NCBI RefSeq assembly: GCF_014164775.1
Contig: NZ_JACJGB010000012.1
Span: forward strand, 16,846 to 80,845
Reading direction: 5' to 3'
Source: Tessaracoccus sp. MC1679
GTDB taxonomy: Bacteria; Actinomycetota; Actinomycetes; Propionibacteriales; Propionibacteriaceae
Length of the DNA stretch: 64,000 nucleotides
Every line of letters begins with the position of its first letter. Within the stretch, counting starts at the first letter, position 1. Below the pieces are notes generated by a model. That model was not told the DNA's origin, made no database searches, and saw only the letters and a program-made list of their open reading frames with translations. Made by a program: the position numbers and the translations under genes. Positions 1-9,046 of this stretch are shown here, piece after piece.

Positions 1-4
1 TGCG

Positions 5-493
5 GTGGCGGACCTGCAGCGTCGTGCCGCGCGGACGTTGCTGGTCTACCGACTTCGACTGCTGTTCAGCTTCCGCGATGATTCAATGCCGATGGGGTTA
101 GGGTCGTTGCCCGACATCGTCATGTTCGGCGCCTTCCTCGCGGGGAGAGTCGCCTCGGATGAGGGGCATCGGGGCTGGGCGCCAGGAGGGATCCAGTGGT
201 GGATCTGGTGCCTCATCATCGCCCTGACCAGCATGGGGGTCGACCTTCTACGCCGTCGCCTCAGGGGTGGTGACGTGTGGCTCGACGGGCCGCTTCACGG
301 TCACCAGTGCGGATGGCATCCTCGGATCCGTTACCTGCGGCTCAACTTCCGCCGCTCCTACGGCCTGTTTCGGCTCGTCAAGGACATAGCCTGTGAGGTC
401 CGTAGCGTCCACGCCCCGAGCGAGCCGAGCGGTCCAACTTACCCTCGCTTCGAGGACGCGCGGGAAGATGTCCCTCGCGCATCAAGAGAATAG
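5..493 (+). CDS. Hypothetical membrane protein, possibly 5'-partial
   Basis: I do not recognise this protein. The frame opens with GTG at base 5, so the true start may lie outside the window. It shows one clear hydrophobic stretch around residues 64-80 (WWIWCLIIALTSMGVDLL), followed by an Arg-rich, presumably cytoplasmic segment. Its last 26 bases overlap the preferred start of the next plus-strand gene, which would fit translational coupling. The C-terminal third is low in hydrophobic residues and could be an accidental extension. I rate it as a possible gene only. Confidence 0.3.
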   Translation: MADLQRRAARTLLVYRLRLLFSFRDDSMPMGLGSLPDIVMFGAFLAGRVASDEGHRGWAPGGIQWWIWCLIIALTSMGVDLLRRRLRGGDVWLDGPLHGHQCGWHPRIRYLRLNFRRSYGLFRLVKDIACEVRSVHAPSEPSGPTYPRFEDAREDVPRASRE

Positions 494-1295
494 GACTGTG
501 CAAGTGACAATCGTGGAAGTGGACGTCGTCAGGGATTTCCTCGTGAGGGATGAGGAGCTTTCCGCTTCGCTGATTCTTCCTCGAGCGCGTGTGAGACTGG
601 GTCATTGGTTCAGGCCTGCGCTCTGGCCTCTTCACGGAGTCTACTTCTCGCTGTGGGTGGAACCGCGTCGGGTGGCGCCCAAGCCATCTGTCAGTTTCAT
701 CTTCAAGCAGGCCGCTTGGCTTGTGAGGGCTGAGGTGAACGTCTCGTGGGGTGGTGAGCCGTTGGGGGAAGAGTTCGAGCAGGTCCTGCGTGGCCATATC
801 GAATCCCTTCTCCTTGCGATGGCTGCAGAGCTTGAACTGCCCTCCCCTCCGGCGCTCGATGGCAACGGGAGAATCGAGCTCCGCACTTCTGCGCTCAAGC
901 CTCGTTTCGAGTGGGTTGTGCAGGGGAAACGGTTCGTGCCGGTTGAGAGCACGAAGGGTGCTGTTGATGTGTGGCGATTCTTCCCCGGGGGAATCGATCA
1001 CCCTGTCGAGCATTTCCTTGATGCTTTCAATTCTCTGGAGATCGGCGAGCAAGACCGTGTAGCTGCAGCCGTCTGTGCTGAGGTTGACGCGTATTTTGAG
1101 GCTCTCGCAGGCAAGTCGGAAGAAGGAGCATCTTGCCTTACTGACAGCGAAGCAGATCATGCCGCTGCTCTGCTCTGTGGTGGACCCGCGATCTGGGAAG
1201 CGGTGCTTGAAGAACCATTGCGATACCGGCACGCCTCTTACGAGAGGGAAGATGATAGCCCAGGGGACATAATCGACGCGGTCAAGTGGGGGTAG
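468..1295 (+). CDS. Hypothetical protein
   Basis: A 275-residue protein of unknown function. The frame is open from 393, but I prefer the ATG at 468, because residues before it (PRASRAVQLTLASRTRGK) look like read-through of noncoding DNA. The body has normal protein composition with alternating hydrophobic segments (VYFSLWVEP, PSVSFIFKQAAW) and ends in an acidic tail. No signal peptide or membrane segment is seen. It converges on the recombinase block, with about 130 bases of noncoding sequence between them. Confidence 0.5.
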   Translation: MSLAHQENRTVQVTIVEVDVVRDFLVRDEELSASLILPRARVRLGHWFRPALWPLHGVYFSLWVEPRRVAPKPSVSFIFKQAAWLVRAEVNVSWGGEPLGEEFEQVLRGHIESLLLAMAAELELPSPPALDGNGRIELRTSALKPRFEWVVQGKRFVPVESTKGAVDVWRFFPGGIDHPVEHFLDAFNSLEIGEQDRVAAAVCAEVDAYFEALAGKSEEGASCLTDSEADHAAALLCGGPAIWEAVLEEPLRYRHASYEREDDSPGDIIDAVKWG

Positions 1296-1428
1296 TGCAA
1301 GCAGCAGCTCTGTCATCCCGGGCTGGTCCGTCGCCGACGGTGCGGCTACGGCTCCAAGAAATCCAGCGGTCGGCCGTCGCAGGTGGCTTCCAAACGACCG
1401 ACTCTCGGCATTATGTGGGTATCGGTTG

Positions 1429-2724
1429 TCAAGAGGCTTCGTGGGTGTCGAGGCCGGTGAGCAGGTTGTCGTAGATCTCGGCGCGGCGGATCTGGCCCTT
1501 GGCGCAGGCGTCGTCGCGTTGGGCGAGCAGGGTGGGGCGGAATTCGATGGTGGTCTGGAAGAACGTGCAGGACTCGCAGATCGTCTCGTAGATGCAGTCC
1601 ATGATCTGGGGTCTGATGCAGTAGCCGTTGCCGAGCATGCGGGAGTGTTCGCGGTTCAGGCGGGCCATGTTCGGCCCGAGGTCGTCGGCGGGGAGCTCGG
1701 CGGGGCGGGCGTAGAGGGCGTCGACCTTCTCCGCTACGGTGAAGTACTCCTCGGCGACGGTCCGGTTGGCGATCTTGGCGTAGACCAGGGTCATGTCCAT
1801 CGATTTGTGGCCGAGCATGGCGGCGATCGCTTCGAGCGACATGCCGCGGTTGATGGCCTGGGTGGCGAGGGTGTGGCGTAGCTGGTGGGGGTGGATGTGG
1901 CCGAGTCCGGCGGCGGCGCCGGCCTTGTTGATGAAGCGGGTGACCATGTGCCGGTCGATGCTCTTGCCGTTCTCTCGGGGCAGCAGTAGTCGGTGGCCGT
2001 CGGGGACGTGGGCCGCGCGGTAGTTGGTGACGAGTTCGACCAGCCTCGGATGTAGGGGCAGGTAGCGGTCCTCGTGGAGCTTCCCGACCGGGACGTGGAG
2101 CCAGTGCGTGTCTCCGATCAGGACGACGGCGTCGGCGGCCAGCGCGGTGAACTCGCCGACCCGTAGGCCGGTGCGCAGGAGGAACTCGACGGTCAGGCCG
2201 ACGAGTTGTCGCTTGTCGGCCTGGGCGGCAGTGAGGAGCCGGGCCGCGGTCTGGTCGTCGAGCGCTTTGGGGAGTGCGTGGTGCTGCTTCGGGACGTCGC
2301 CGGGGAACATCGGCACCCGGGTCGGGGCGTCGTCCCAACCCCATTCATCGATGCGTAGGAAGAACATCCGCAGCGTTCCCAGCCGGTGAGCCAGGGTGGC
2401 GTTGGTGGCGCGGGGGGTGCCGGAGCGTCCAGGTCGGGCGGCCAGCCAGAGCTTGAATCCCTCGACATGCGCCCGGCCGATGTCGCGGACGCGGCTGATG
2501 TCGTGGTGGTGGAGCAGCAGGTAGGTCGCGAACGAACGCAGGCACTGGTCGGTGTTGGTCACGCTGCCGGGACGCAGCACGACCGCTACCTGATCCAGGT
2601 AGGTGCGCATCGTCGCGGCGACCAGCGGCAGGTCAACCACAATCTGCTCCCAGGTCGCCATCGGCGCCCCGCCGCCTCGCCCGGGCTGGTCCGTGGAGAA
2701 CCGGGCCGGCAGCGTCGTGCTCAT
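1429..2724 (-). CDS. Tyrosine recombinase with C-terminal cysteine cluster (third of trio)
   Basis: A 431-residue site-specific recombinase. The catalytic set is visible: Arg in the TGLRVGEF motif, Lys in VGKLHEDR, the HQLRH box, LGHKS, and the nucleophilic Tyr in TLVYAKI. An N-terminal SAM-like DNA-binding region precedes it. After the catalytic domain there is an extension with four closely spaced cysteines (GYC...DC...CESC), probably zinc-binding, which recalls TnpB of the Tn554 family. Its start overlaps the end of the upstream recombinase gene by 4 bases (ATGA), so the two are co-translated. It is probably one subunit of an integration machine. Whether it moves the whole element or only this module cannot be told. 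Confidence 0.85.
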   Translation of the reverse strand: MSTTLPARFSTDQPGRGGGAPMATWEQIVVDLPLVAATMRTYLDQVAVVLRPGSVTNTDQCLRSFATYLLLHHHDISRVRDIGRAHVEGFKLWLAARPGRSGTPRATNATLAHRLGTLRMFFLRIDEWGWDDAPTRVPMFPGDVPKQHHALPKALDDQTAARLLTAAQADKRQLVGLTVEFLLRTGLRVGEFTALAADAVVLIGDTHWLHVPVGKLHEDRYLPLHPRLVELVTNYRAAHVPDGHRLLLPRENGKSIDRHMVTRFINKAGAAAGLGHIHPHQLRHTLATQAINRGMSLEAIAAMLGHKSMDMTLVYAKIANRTVAEEYFTVAEKVDALYARPAELPADDLGPNMARLNREHSRMLGNGYCIRPQIMDCIYETICESCTFFQTTIEFRPTLLAQRDDACAKGQIRRAEIYDNLLTGLDTHEAS

Positions 2725-3827
2725 CGCAGCCTCCTGAACCCCGGGATGCTCACCTGCGGCTCCGCGACGCTGCGCTGTGGTGGTGAGCCGACGGCGTAGA
2801 CCTGGGCATCGATCACCTCAGCGGCGCGCCGATACTGCGATGCCAGCCAATCATCGGCCAGATGCAGATAGATCCTGGTGGACTCGATCGAGGCATGCCC
2901 GGCCTGGGCCTGGACCGCCTCCAACGCCATCCCGGCCTCCCGCAGCCGGGTCAAACAGGTATGCCGCAGCTCGTGACACGATCCGTGCGCCAAACCGGCC
3001 CGCTCCCGCGCCGAGGCCAGCACCTGATCCAGACCCGCCGCCGACAACGGCCGCCCGCGATGAGGACGCTTCAGCACCAAGAACACGTGATCGGTCTCGG
3101 CCTCCGGAGGTCGTTCCTTGTCCAGGTAGACGCCCAGGTGGTCGAAGAACCGGGGCGAGACCGGGACCAGACGTTGGTGGCCGCCCTTGCCGTCGGCGAT
3201 GAACAACTGCCGCTCGCCGATGCGGACATCCCCCAACCGCAGCCCCAGGACCTCGCAGCGCCGCAGCCCGCCCAACAACATCGCTGCCACCATCGCCCGG
3301 TCACGGTGGCTGCGCAACGCGCCAGTCAACGCATCGACCTCGACAGGTGCGAGGATCCGCGGCAACATCCGAGGAGCACGAACCAGCGGAACACCCTGCG
3401 AGGGTCGGGCCTTCTCACGACGGGTCGGCAACCCGCGAGGGACCGGGTTGGCGCTCACGTCACCACGCGCAGCCAGGAAGCCATACAAGCCGCCGATCGT
3501 CGAGAGCCGCCGACGGATCGTCCGTAACGACACCCCCACGCAATCTGCCGACGCGATCACCGGCAGAAGGTGTGGCTCGGGCAGGGACGGCAGACCCGCG
3601 CGCTGGGCCGAAATGAAACCCAACACGTCGACCGGACGCACCGCAGCCACCGGCTTACCCACCACGGCGAAGAAGACCTTCAGATCGAACCACGTCGCCA
3701 ACACCGTGTTCGGACGCGAACGCGCCGACACGAACTCCAAATAGGCATCCAGCAAAGGATCACCCAACGACCCCAGCGTCGACACCGGCGACGCAGGCGA
3801 ACTCAGACACGGCAAGACAGCACTCAT
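2721..3827 (-). CDS. Tyrosine recombinase (second of trio)
   Basis: A tyrosine recombinase of 368 residues from the ATG at 3827, which sits behind a strong GGGGGAG ribosome site. The open frame continues to 3890 but that part is not needed. Visible catalytic motifs are GGLRRCEV (Arg), DGKGGHQR (Lys), HELRH (His/Arg), GHASIEST (His) and RIYLHL (Tyr). The N-terminal half has the usual core-binding helices. It overlaps the third recombinase by 4 bases and lies about 156 bases behind the first. Tandem, overlapping recombinases of this kind are known from Tn554-like transposons and RIT (recombinase in trio) elements. Confidence 0.88.
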   Translation of the reverse strand: MSAVLPCLSSPASPVSTLGSLGDPLLDAYLEFVSARSRPNTVLATWFDLKVFFAVVGKPVAAVRPVDVLGFISAQRAGLPSLPEPHLLPVIASADCVGVSLRTIRRRLSTIGGLYGFLAARGDVSANPVPRGLPTRREKARPSQGVPLVRAPRMLPRILAPVEVDALTGALRSHRDRAMVAAMLLGGLRRCEVLGLRLGDVRIGERQLFIADGKGGHQRLVPVSPRFFDHLGVYLDKERPPEAETDHVFLVLKRPHRGRPLSAAGLDQVLASARERAGLAHGSCHELRHTCLTRLREAGMALEAVQAQAGHASIESTRIYLHLADDWLASQYRRAAEVIDAQVYAVGSPPQRSVAEPQVSIPGFRRLR

Positions 3828-3983
3828 CGGCTCCCCCTCGAGCAGAACGACGAGACCAACGATGCCGCGTCGGTGACCGGAATGGATCACCTACATATCA
3901 AGCATGAGAGTGAAGCGGGGGAGTGTCCAGGGAGGCCTCCGGCCGGACCCGGGGACGATTCGAGGCCAAGCCCGCCGACCTCT

Positions 3984-5045
3984 TCAGAGAGGGAGTTGGG
4001 TGGCGGCGTTCTCTTCCCAGGCGTCTTCGATGCGGGTGTAGATGCCGATGGAGGCCAGGTCCTTGTGCCGGGTCTGTCTGGCGATCTGCAGGGAGGTGGC
4101 GCCGCGTTTCGCGGCGTAGGTGACGAACCCTGCCCGAAGGGAGTGGGCCGAGAATCCGGTGGCGTCGAGACCGGCCCTGGTGACGGCCTGGGTGATCAGG
4201 CGGGAGAGGCCGTCGGGGGTGAGGCCACGGGCGCTGACCCGGTTGCCTTTGGAGACGGACCGGAACACCAGGCCTTCGGTGATGCCGGCGACGGTGAGCC
4301 AGTTGCGTAGCGCGGTGACGGGGCAGTAGTCCTGGCGGGCACCCCAGGGGAGGACCACGAGCTCAAGGTCGCCGGTCTGGTTGGTTTTGGAGCGGGTGAG
4401 CTCGATCACCAGGCCCCGTTCGTGGGGTTTGATCTGATCAACCTCGAGGGCGGCGAGTTCGGAGGCGCGCAGCGCGGACACGAACCCGACCAGCAGGAGT
4501 ACCCGGTCCCGGATTCCGCTGAGCGAGGGCTCATCGTCGCGGGTCTTCCATTTCGTCATCGCCGGGCAAGCATCAACGACGTCGAGGAGGAGTGGGGGCA
4601 TGAGGGGGCGGGCCTGGTCCGGGGGAGCCCCGAGCTGGCGGCGGATCCCTTCCCAGACGGCGATCACGCGCGCGGTCTGGGTGGGGTCGGGATGGTTACG
4701 GACCTTGTGGGCGAACCGGATCGTCGACAGACGGCGGCTGATCGTGCCGACCTTCGCCCCTGCGGTGGCCAGCGCCGAGATGTAGCGGGAGATCGCGATG
4801 TCGGTGGCGGGCAGCGCGATGTGGTGGTTGTCGCGGCACCAGGTGACGAACTCGGTCCAGTCGGAGCGGTACCCGCGCAGCGTCGAGGAGGCCCGGGAGG
4901 CCGAGGCGAACGCGGCCTCGGCCGCATCCAACGACAGGTCCTCCGGCAGCAACGTCCCCGCCTGATGATCAACGGCGACCAGACCACCAGCTGTGTCCAG
5001 GGCCCCTGGGTGCCCCTCAGACATGGCACTCGTCGGGGAGCTCAA
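3984..5045 (-). CDS. Tyrosine recombinase (first of trio)
   Basis: A complete 353-residue tyrosine recombinase. Predicted catalytic residues are Arg193 (SALRASEL), Lys220 (RSKTNQ), His301 and Arg304 (HSLRAGF), His327 (RHKD) and Tyr336 (GIYTR). Residues about 45-140 form the core-binding domain. Its start overlaps the end of the 110-residue gene upstream by 29 bases. The 156-base space to the next recombinase is longer than in the typical tightly overlapping trio, so this gene may belong to the same module or be a neighbour acquired separately. Confidence 0.88.
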   Translation of the reverse strand: MSSPTSAMSEGHPGALDTAGGLVAVDHQAGTLLPEDLSLDAAEAAFASASRASSTLRGYRSDWTEFVTWCRDNHHIALPATDIAISRYISALATAGAKVGTISRRLSTIRFAHKVRNHPDPTQTARVIAVWEGIRRQLGAPPDQARPLMPPLLLDVVDACPAMTKWKTRDDEPSLSGIRDRVLLLVGFVSALRASELAALEVDQIKPHERGLVIELTRSKTNQTGDLELVVLPWGARQDYCPVTALRNWLTVAGITEGLVFRSVSKGNRVSARGLTPDGLSRLITQAVTRAGLDATGFSAHSLRAGFVTYAAKRGATSLQIARQTRHKDLASIGIYTRIEDAWEENAATQLPL

Positions 5046-5349
5046 GCTGCTCGGCGAGCCAGGTGCCGGCGGCGGCCTCGGCCGCCGGTTTGGCGGCTGT
5101 GAGGGTGGGCTGGACGCCGCGGGCGATGCGGGTCACCTGGTCGGTGCTGCCGGTGCGGTAGATGGTGAGCGTCCAGGTCCAGCGACCGGCGGTGCCACGC
5201 TGGGCCATCAGCTGAAGATCGTGACGCTCCGAGATCGGCAGGTTCACACCCCACGCGGACTTCACGCCGGAGCGGTCGTGGCTCCACTGGTACGGGGGCA
5301 GCGGCACGTCGTCGCGGGTGACGAGTTGCTGTCGGCGTCGGGTGGCCAT
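5017..5349 (-). CDS. Small hypothetical protein heading the recombinase block
   Basis: A 110-residue protein, basic at the N-terminus (MATRRRQQ), followed by a likely beta-rich middle (WTWTLTIYR) and a helical Ala-rich end. It overlaps the first recombinase start, so it is probably the first gene of the recombinase operon. By position it could be a directionality factor or accessory DNA-binding protein, like the third small protein of Tn554-type systems, but no motif proves this. The inverted-repeat site at 5367-5400 lies directly upstream of its start. Confidence 0.55.
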   Translation of the reverse strand: MATRRRQQLVTRDDVPLPPYQWSHDRSGVKSAWGVNLPISERHDLQLMAQRGTAGRWTWTLTIYRTGSTDQVTRIARGVQPTLTAAKPAAEAAAGTWLAEQLELPDECHV

Positions 5350-5366
5350 GCTGGGAGCCTACCGTT

Positions 5367-5400
5367 ATTACATCGGATTCTCTGGATAATCCGATGCAAT
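5367..5400. promoter_or_regulatory. Core-like inverted repeat upstream of recombinase operon
   Basis: Perfect 9-bp arms catcggatt (5371-5379) and aatccgatg (5388-5396) enclose an 8-bp spacer (ctctggat). The similarity continues outward for several more bases with one mismatch. Two inverted arms of 9-13 bp around a short spacer are the typical shape of a tyrosine recombinase core site. The position right before the recombinase operon would also suit an autoregulatory operator. The rest of the gap from 5401 to 5645 shows nothing recognisable. Confidence 0.5.
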
Positions 5401-5645
5401 ACGTAGCCTGGGTTCAGGTCAGTGCAGGCGGGTGTCGACGGTGCGCTTGTCGCGAATGAACGCGGTGGCATTGAGCGCCAAGCTCATCGTTGGCGGTCCA
5501 CAGGGTCAGTCCGAGGCGACGATGGCGGAGTAGAACGATTCGAACATGATCGGGCCGTCATTGCCGATGCGGACGAGGGTGCCCGTCCTCGCTGGAATAC
5601 CGCGAATCTTGCGGCTGCCCGCGACTCTAGAGGTGAGTCGAAGCT

Positions 5646-6644
5646 TCAGTTGGCGCTCCGACTGTCCAACGCTTCGTGGAACTCGTGCCGAGTAGGCGGC
5701 CTACCAAGATGCTTCTTGGTAGATCTATAGACCTCCCGACAGAGGTCCGCCTGTCGTCGGGACTGAGATGGGTCCTGGCTCAACTCTGCTAGCTCTCCCC
5801 AAGCCCAGATCTTGGGCAGGAACGGGTACTGGCGGGTGTCTACACCCGGCCCGATTCGCCATCCGATGGCTGCGGACACAACCGCTGCCCTCACCCATCC
5901 CCATCGCCGGTGGGTCGCCGCTCCAGCGACTGCCCAACTGATAAGGCGCGGCTCAACCCACATGAATGAAGGCCATCGCTCCAGCCAGCGCATCCACCGA
6001 TCGCGCAGGGGGGCGCGGGCCTTGGCCCGCCAGTAATCGAGGCCGACCTTGGTCCAGCGCACGCCGTTGTAGTCGACGATCTCCACCCCCACGCCAAGGT
6101 CGCCCTGCAGCAGCCACGGTTGGCCAACGATGGCTCGCACGACATCTGGAGACTGCGGGATGGGGCGCAGGACGTGACGGTAGCCCTGCTCCAGATGCCA
6201 CTGAGCCGCTTCCCGGCCAACAGGGACGCCGCCACTAACCCAGTCTTCGACATGGATAGTCAAGCTCTCTCCGGGCGGAATCCGACGATCGAACTTGTCC
6301 AGCACAAGGTCGAACTCAGCTGGCGCGATGTCTCGGCCCCTCGCTAGTTCATCGACGTTGTGCCACTCCTCATCGGCCCCTAGGAAACGCGTTGCGTCGC
6401 GCGAGGCACCGAACCAGACCCGGCTCAGGTTCACTGGAAGCCGCCCGTCGTTGCTGATGACGACGTCGATCCCTCCAACATCTGCTTCGCCATTTGCATG
6501 GCGACCATCGCGGCGATGGGTGTGTGCGGTTACGTGCCGGACGGCCAACCGGCGGGCACCAATAGTCCGGTCCCACAGCGCAATGAGCCCCAGGGTGAGG
6601 CCGGTGAGACCCCCGATAACGCCAACAGCGTCCTGCCAATCCAC
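5646..6644 (-). CDS. Hypothetical membrane-anchored protein
   Basis: A 332-residue protein of unknown function. Residues about 5-24 form a membrane helix (VGVIGGLTGLTLGLIALW), followed by a basic segment and a long soluble part that includes a likely beta-sandwich (DVVISNDGRLPVNLSRVW). A second weakly hydrophobic region lies near residues 240-275. This layout resembles membrane-anchored proteins often seen beside defence genes, but I can name no family. It stands alone, transcribed away from the next plus-strand gene. Confidence 0.6.
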   Translation of the reverse strand: MDWQDAVGVIGGLTGLTLGLIALWDRTIGARRLAVRHVTAHTHRRDGRHANGEADVGGIDVVISNDGRLPVNLSRVWFGASRDATRFLGADEEWHNVDELARGRDIAPAEFDLVLDKFDRRIPPGESLTIHVEDWVSGGVPVGREAAQWHLEQGYRHVLRPIPQSPDVVRAIVGQPWLLQGDLGVGVEIVDYNGVRWTKVGLDYWRAKARAPLRDRWMRWLERWPSFMWVEPRLISWAVAGAATHRRWGWVRAAVVSAAIGWRIGPGVDTRQYPFLPKIWAWGELAELSQDPSQSRRQADLCREVYRSTKKHLGRPPTRHEFHEALDSRSAN

Positions 6645-6772
6645 ATCCTCACCCTATTGCCGGTGTGACCGGTGTCACTCGCCGAGGCGGGTCCGACCGC
6701 CTGGGTCCATCGATCCTGGTGCTTCAGCCGACACTCCGTGAGTAGTCGGAGATGCCGCGTACTGTCCCTCGC

Positions 6773-7006
6773 ATGACCATGAAACGCTCGGATTTCGGGT
6801 CCCTCAGCGATCGTCTCGGCCGAGCGCCAAGGGTCCTCGACGGGCAGAGGGTGCGTCACGTGTGGCTCGACAGCACCGTCCCTGCTCTGGTGGTCGACCG
6901 CCGCAAGACCGCTGGCCGCTGGGAGGGGAAGGTGGTGCGCGTCGAGGACGGTGAGCTGCTGGTGGGCTGGGTCAGTGGCGACAGGATCTCCACCATCGAG
7001 CTATAG
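6773..7006 (+). CDS. Small hypothetical protein
   Basis: A 77-residue protein, starting at the ATG at 6773 (an ATG at 6779 is also possible; the frame is open back to 6752). It has alternating charged and hydrophobic residues (RHVWLDSTVPALVVDRR) that suggest a small beta-barrel. I do not recognise it. It converges on the transfer operon end at 7037, with about 30 bases between the two stops. Confidence 0.45.
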   Translation: MTMKRSDFGSLSDRLGRAPRVLDGQRVRHVWLDSTVPALVVDRRKTAGRWEGKVVRVEDGELLVGWVSGDRISTIEL

Positions 7007-7036
7007 TCCTGCTCTCCTCACCACGACAGTACGCGT

Positions 7037-7597
7037 CTAGAGGGCCCTGAGGGTGACCGTCTCCTCACCGTCGTTGGAGATTAGGTCACCATCGACACGA
7101 AACAGCCGAAGGCGCCGGGACGCGGCGTCGTCGTGGGTGTGGCGGGTGTGGGCGGCGCGGCCGGGCCAGGGTTGGTGCTTCTCCTCGCAGGCGCGGCGCT
7201 GATCCCGGGTCCGGTCGAGGTAGCCGGGCAGGGCGTAGCGGTGCCACTCTTCCAACGGCAACGGGCCGGTGGACTCGCCGGCCTGGAATCTTAGGAACGC
7301 CAGGGTGCCGAGTTCCCGGACTAGGGGCGGGTGCTCGGGCCAGCAGCCAGGGGTGTGGTCGGCGGAGTACCAGCCGTGCTGCGAGTTGAGCCAGACGACG
7401 AAGGCCTCCAGCCACACCCAGCAGTCCCATCGCAGATCGGGGTCGGCGATGGTGGTGAGGTCCCAGATCCTGGGCAGGATTTCCCCTGTGGCCAGGATCT
7501 CCTCGGCGGCCTCTCCCCCGCGGGCGAACGCGGCGAGGTCTAGGTAGGCGGCGAGCATCCGCTGCGTGAGGTCGGGAAAGGGCAGTAGCTGACTCAT
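7037..7597 (-). CDS. Last gene of transfer operon, DUF4913-like
   Basis: A 186-residue soluble protein. The middle (WVWLEAFVVWLNSQHGWYS, then CWPEHPPLVREL) has the spacing of tryptophan, cysteine and histidine that I associate with DUF4913, an actinobacterial family found beside conjugation genes. That match is from memory and not tested. It follows the coupling-protein gene by 15 bases on the same strand and is probably the last cistron of the transfer operon. Its role is unknown; an accessory to the coupling protein is a guess from position. Confidence 0.65.
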   Translation of the reverse strand: MSQLLPFPDLTQRMLAAYLDLAAFARGGEAAEEILATGEILPRIWDLTTIADPDLRWDCWVWLEAFVVWLNSQHGWYSADHTPGCWPEHPPLVRELGTLAFLRFQAGESTGPLPLEEWHRYALPGYLDRTRDQRRACEEKHQPWPGRAAHTRHTHDDAASRRLRLFRVDGDLISNDGEETVTLRAL

Positions 7598-7612
7598 AGC
7601 GATTCAGGTCCT

Positions 7613-9046
7613 TCAGTCGGTGAGGCCGAGTTGGCGGGCGTAGGAGTGCGCCATGGCGGTTCTCTCCCCGGCGCTCATCGAGTGGGTGTCGGGGCTGTTG
7701 ACGATAAGCAGGCGTGCTGCGCGTTGCTGGTCGACGAGTCGTTTGCCGGGTTTGCCGTCGATGGCGCGGTGGAGGGTGGCGAGGATCGGCTTCCCGTTCT
7801 CCGCCACCACCAGCGCGGTGCGGGTGGGCAGTTCGCGGAGTTGTTCGGGGCGGATCACGGGGGTGTCTTCGCCGTGGGTGGAGATCGAGCCATGCTGCCC
7901 GTGCTGCTGGTTCCGTCGAATGACGCGCCTGGTACCGAGGAGGTCGCTGATCTCCCGATTGAAGGCGGAGTCTTTGGAGCCGCCGAAGATGATCAGGGAG
8001 TTGGTCAGATCCTTGATCGAACGGGCCTGCTGTTCCCCGAAGATGCGTGTCAGCTGGGCCCAGGTTTGGGAGGCCCAGATGAACGAGATCCCCAACGCCC
8101 GCTCGTTCGCCATCCGCGTTGGCAGGGTCGGCAGGGGTGCGGTGGAGGGGAGTTCGTCGAGGCAGGCCAGCATCGGGGGGCACAGCCGGCCGAACCCGCT
8201 CTCGTTGGCGAGCTGGAGGGCGGTGTCGAGGACGTGTTCGGCGACGGCGGTCATGAGCGGGGAGGCGGAGACGTAGGGGTCTTCACGGCCGAGCAGGTAG
8301 ATGGTGCCGTTTTGGCGGATGAGGTCGGCGATGTCGACGGCGGGCCGCCCGTTGCTCGGGACGCAGCGTTCGCGTCGGTCCTTCGTGGCGAAGAGGGCGA
8401 GGGCTTGGTCGACGGTGGATTTGGTGTTGCCGGCGGTGCGTTCATCGGTGTTGGTGACCGCGCCGGCGAGGAGTCCGGACCAGTTCGGTTCTGCCATCGG
8501 GTGCGAGCGCAGGATCTCCGAGGGGAGGGTGGCGGTGCGGGGGTTCGCGGACCATTCGAGGACGTCGTTCAGCGTGTAGCCGGCCAAGGCTGCGGCGTGC
8601 AGGTAGCACTGGATGACTTTCGCGGCTTCGGCGGCGTAGAAGCGGGCGGCGGAGTCGGCCCCGTCTCCCCCACTTCCGAGGGTGCCGGCGCAGAATGCTT
8701 TGGCTCGCTTCTCCGCGACGGTGGCGTCGACGCAGCCGTCGATCGGGTCCCAGATCAACTCCGGCAACCCTGGCGCGGTTCCGAACGGGTCGAGGACCGC
8801 CACGGGGCCGCGGGCTTGGCGTGCGGCGAGGGTGAGGAGGAGGTCGTCGGGTTTGGTGAGGGTCACCAGGGCAGCGCCTGGGGCCTGGAGGAGGGCGGGG
8901 GTGAGGATGTCGAGGGTCTTGCCCGATCCCTGGGCCCCGATGACGCCGGCGGTGCGGTCCCACGGCTGCCACAACGCGACCCCGACCGGGACCTTGCTGG
9001 TCCCGATCCGCCACCCCACCTCAGTGGGCTCAAACCTGCCCCTCAT
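7613..9046 (-). CDS. Type IV coupling protein, ATPase part (TraG/TraD-like)
   Basis: A 477-residue hexameric ATPase that delivers relaxase-bound DNA to the secretion channel. Walker A is GAQGSGKT at residues 37-44 and Walker B is MLACLDELPS near residue 300. A conserved ASQTWAQL motif and the IIFGGSKD segment are typical of TraG/VirD4 proteins. Unusually it has no membrane helices of its own. These are in the gene directly upstream, which overlaps it by 4 bases. The missing N-terminus and the adjacent membrane protein argue for a two-piece coupling protein rather than a truncation. Confidence 0.92.
   Translation of the reverse strand: MRGRFEPTEVGWRIGTSKVPVGVALWQPWDRTAGVIGAQGSGKTLDILTPALLQAPGAALVTLTKPDDLLLTLAARQARGPVAVLDPFGTAPGLPELIWDPIDGCVDATVAEKRAKAFCAGTLGSGGDGADSAARFYAAEAAKVIQCYLHAAALAGYTLNDVLEWSANPRTATLPSEILRSHPMAEPNWSGLLAGAVTNTDERTAGNTKSTVDQALALFATKDRRERCVPSNGRPAVDIADLIRQNGTIYLLGREDPYVSASPLMTAVAEHVLDTALQLANESGFGRLCPPMLACLDELPSTAPLPTLPTRMANERALGISFIWASQTWAQLTRIFGEQQARSIKDLTNSLIIFGGSKDSAFNREISDLLGTRRVIRRNQQHGQHGSISTHGEDTPVIRPEQLRELPTRTALVVAENGKPILATLHRAIDGKPGKRLVDQQRAARLLIVNSPDTHSMSAGERTAMAHSYARQLGLTD

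Noticed and set aside
1381..1430. Second recombinase core site at the left end of the trio
   Set aside because: Only a weak 6-7 base inverted similarity (cgaccga/tcggttg) was found, not related to the clear repeat at 5367-5400.
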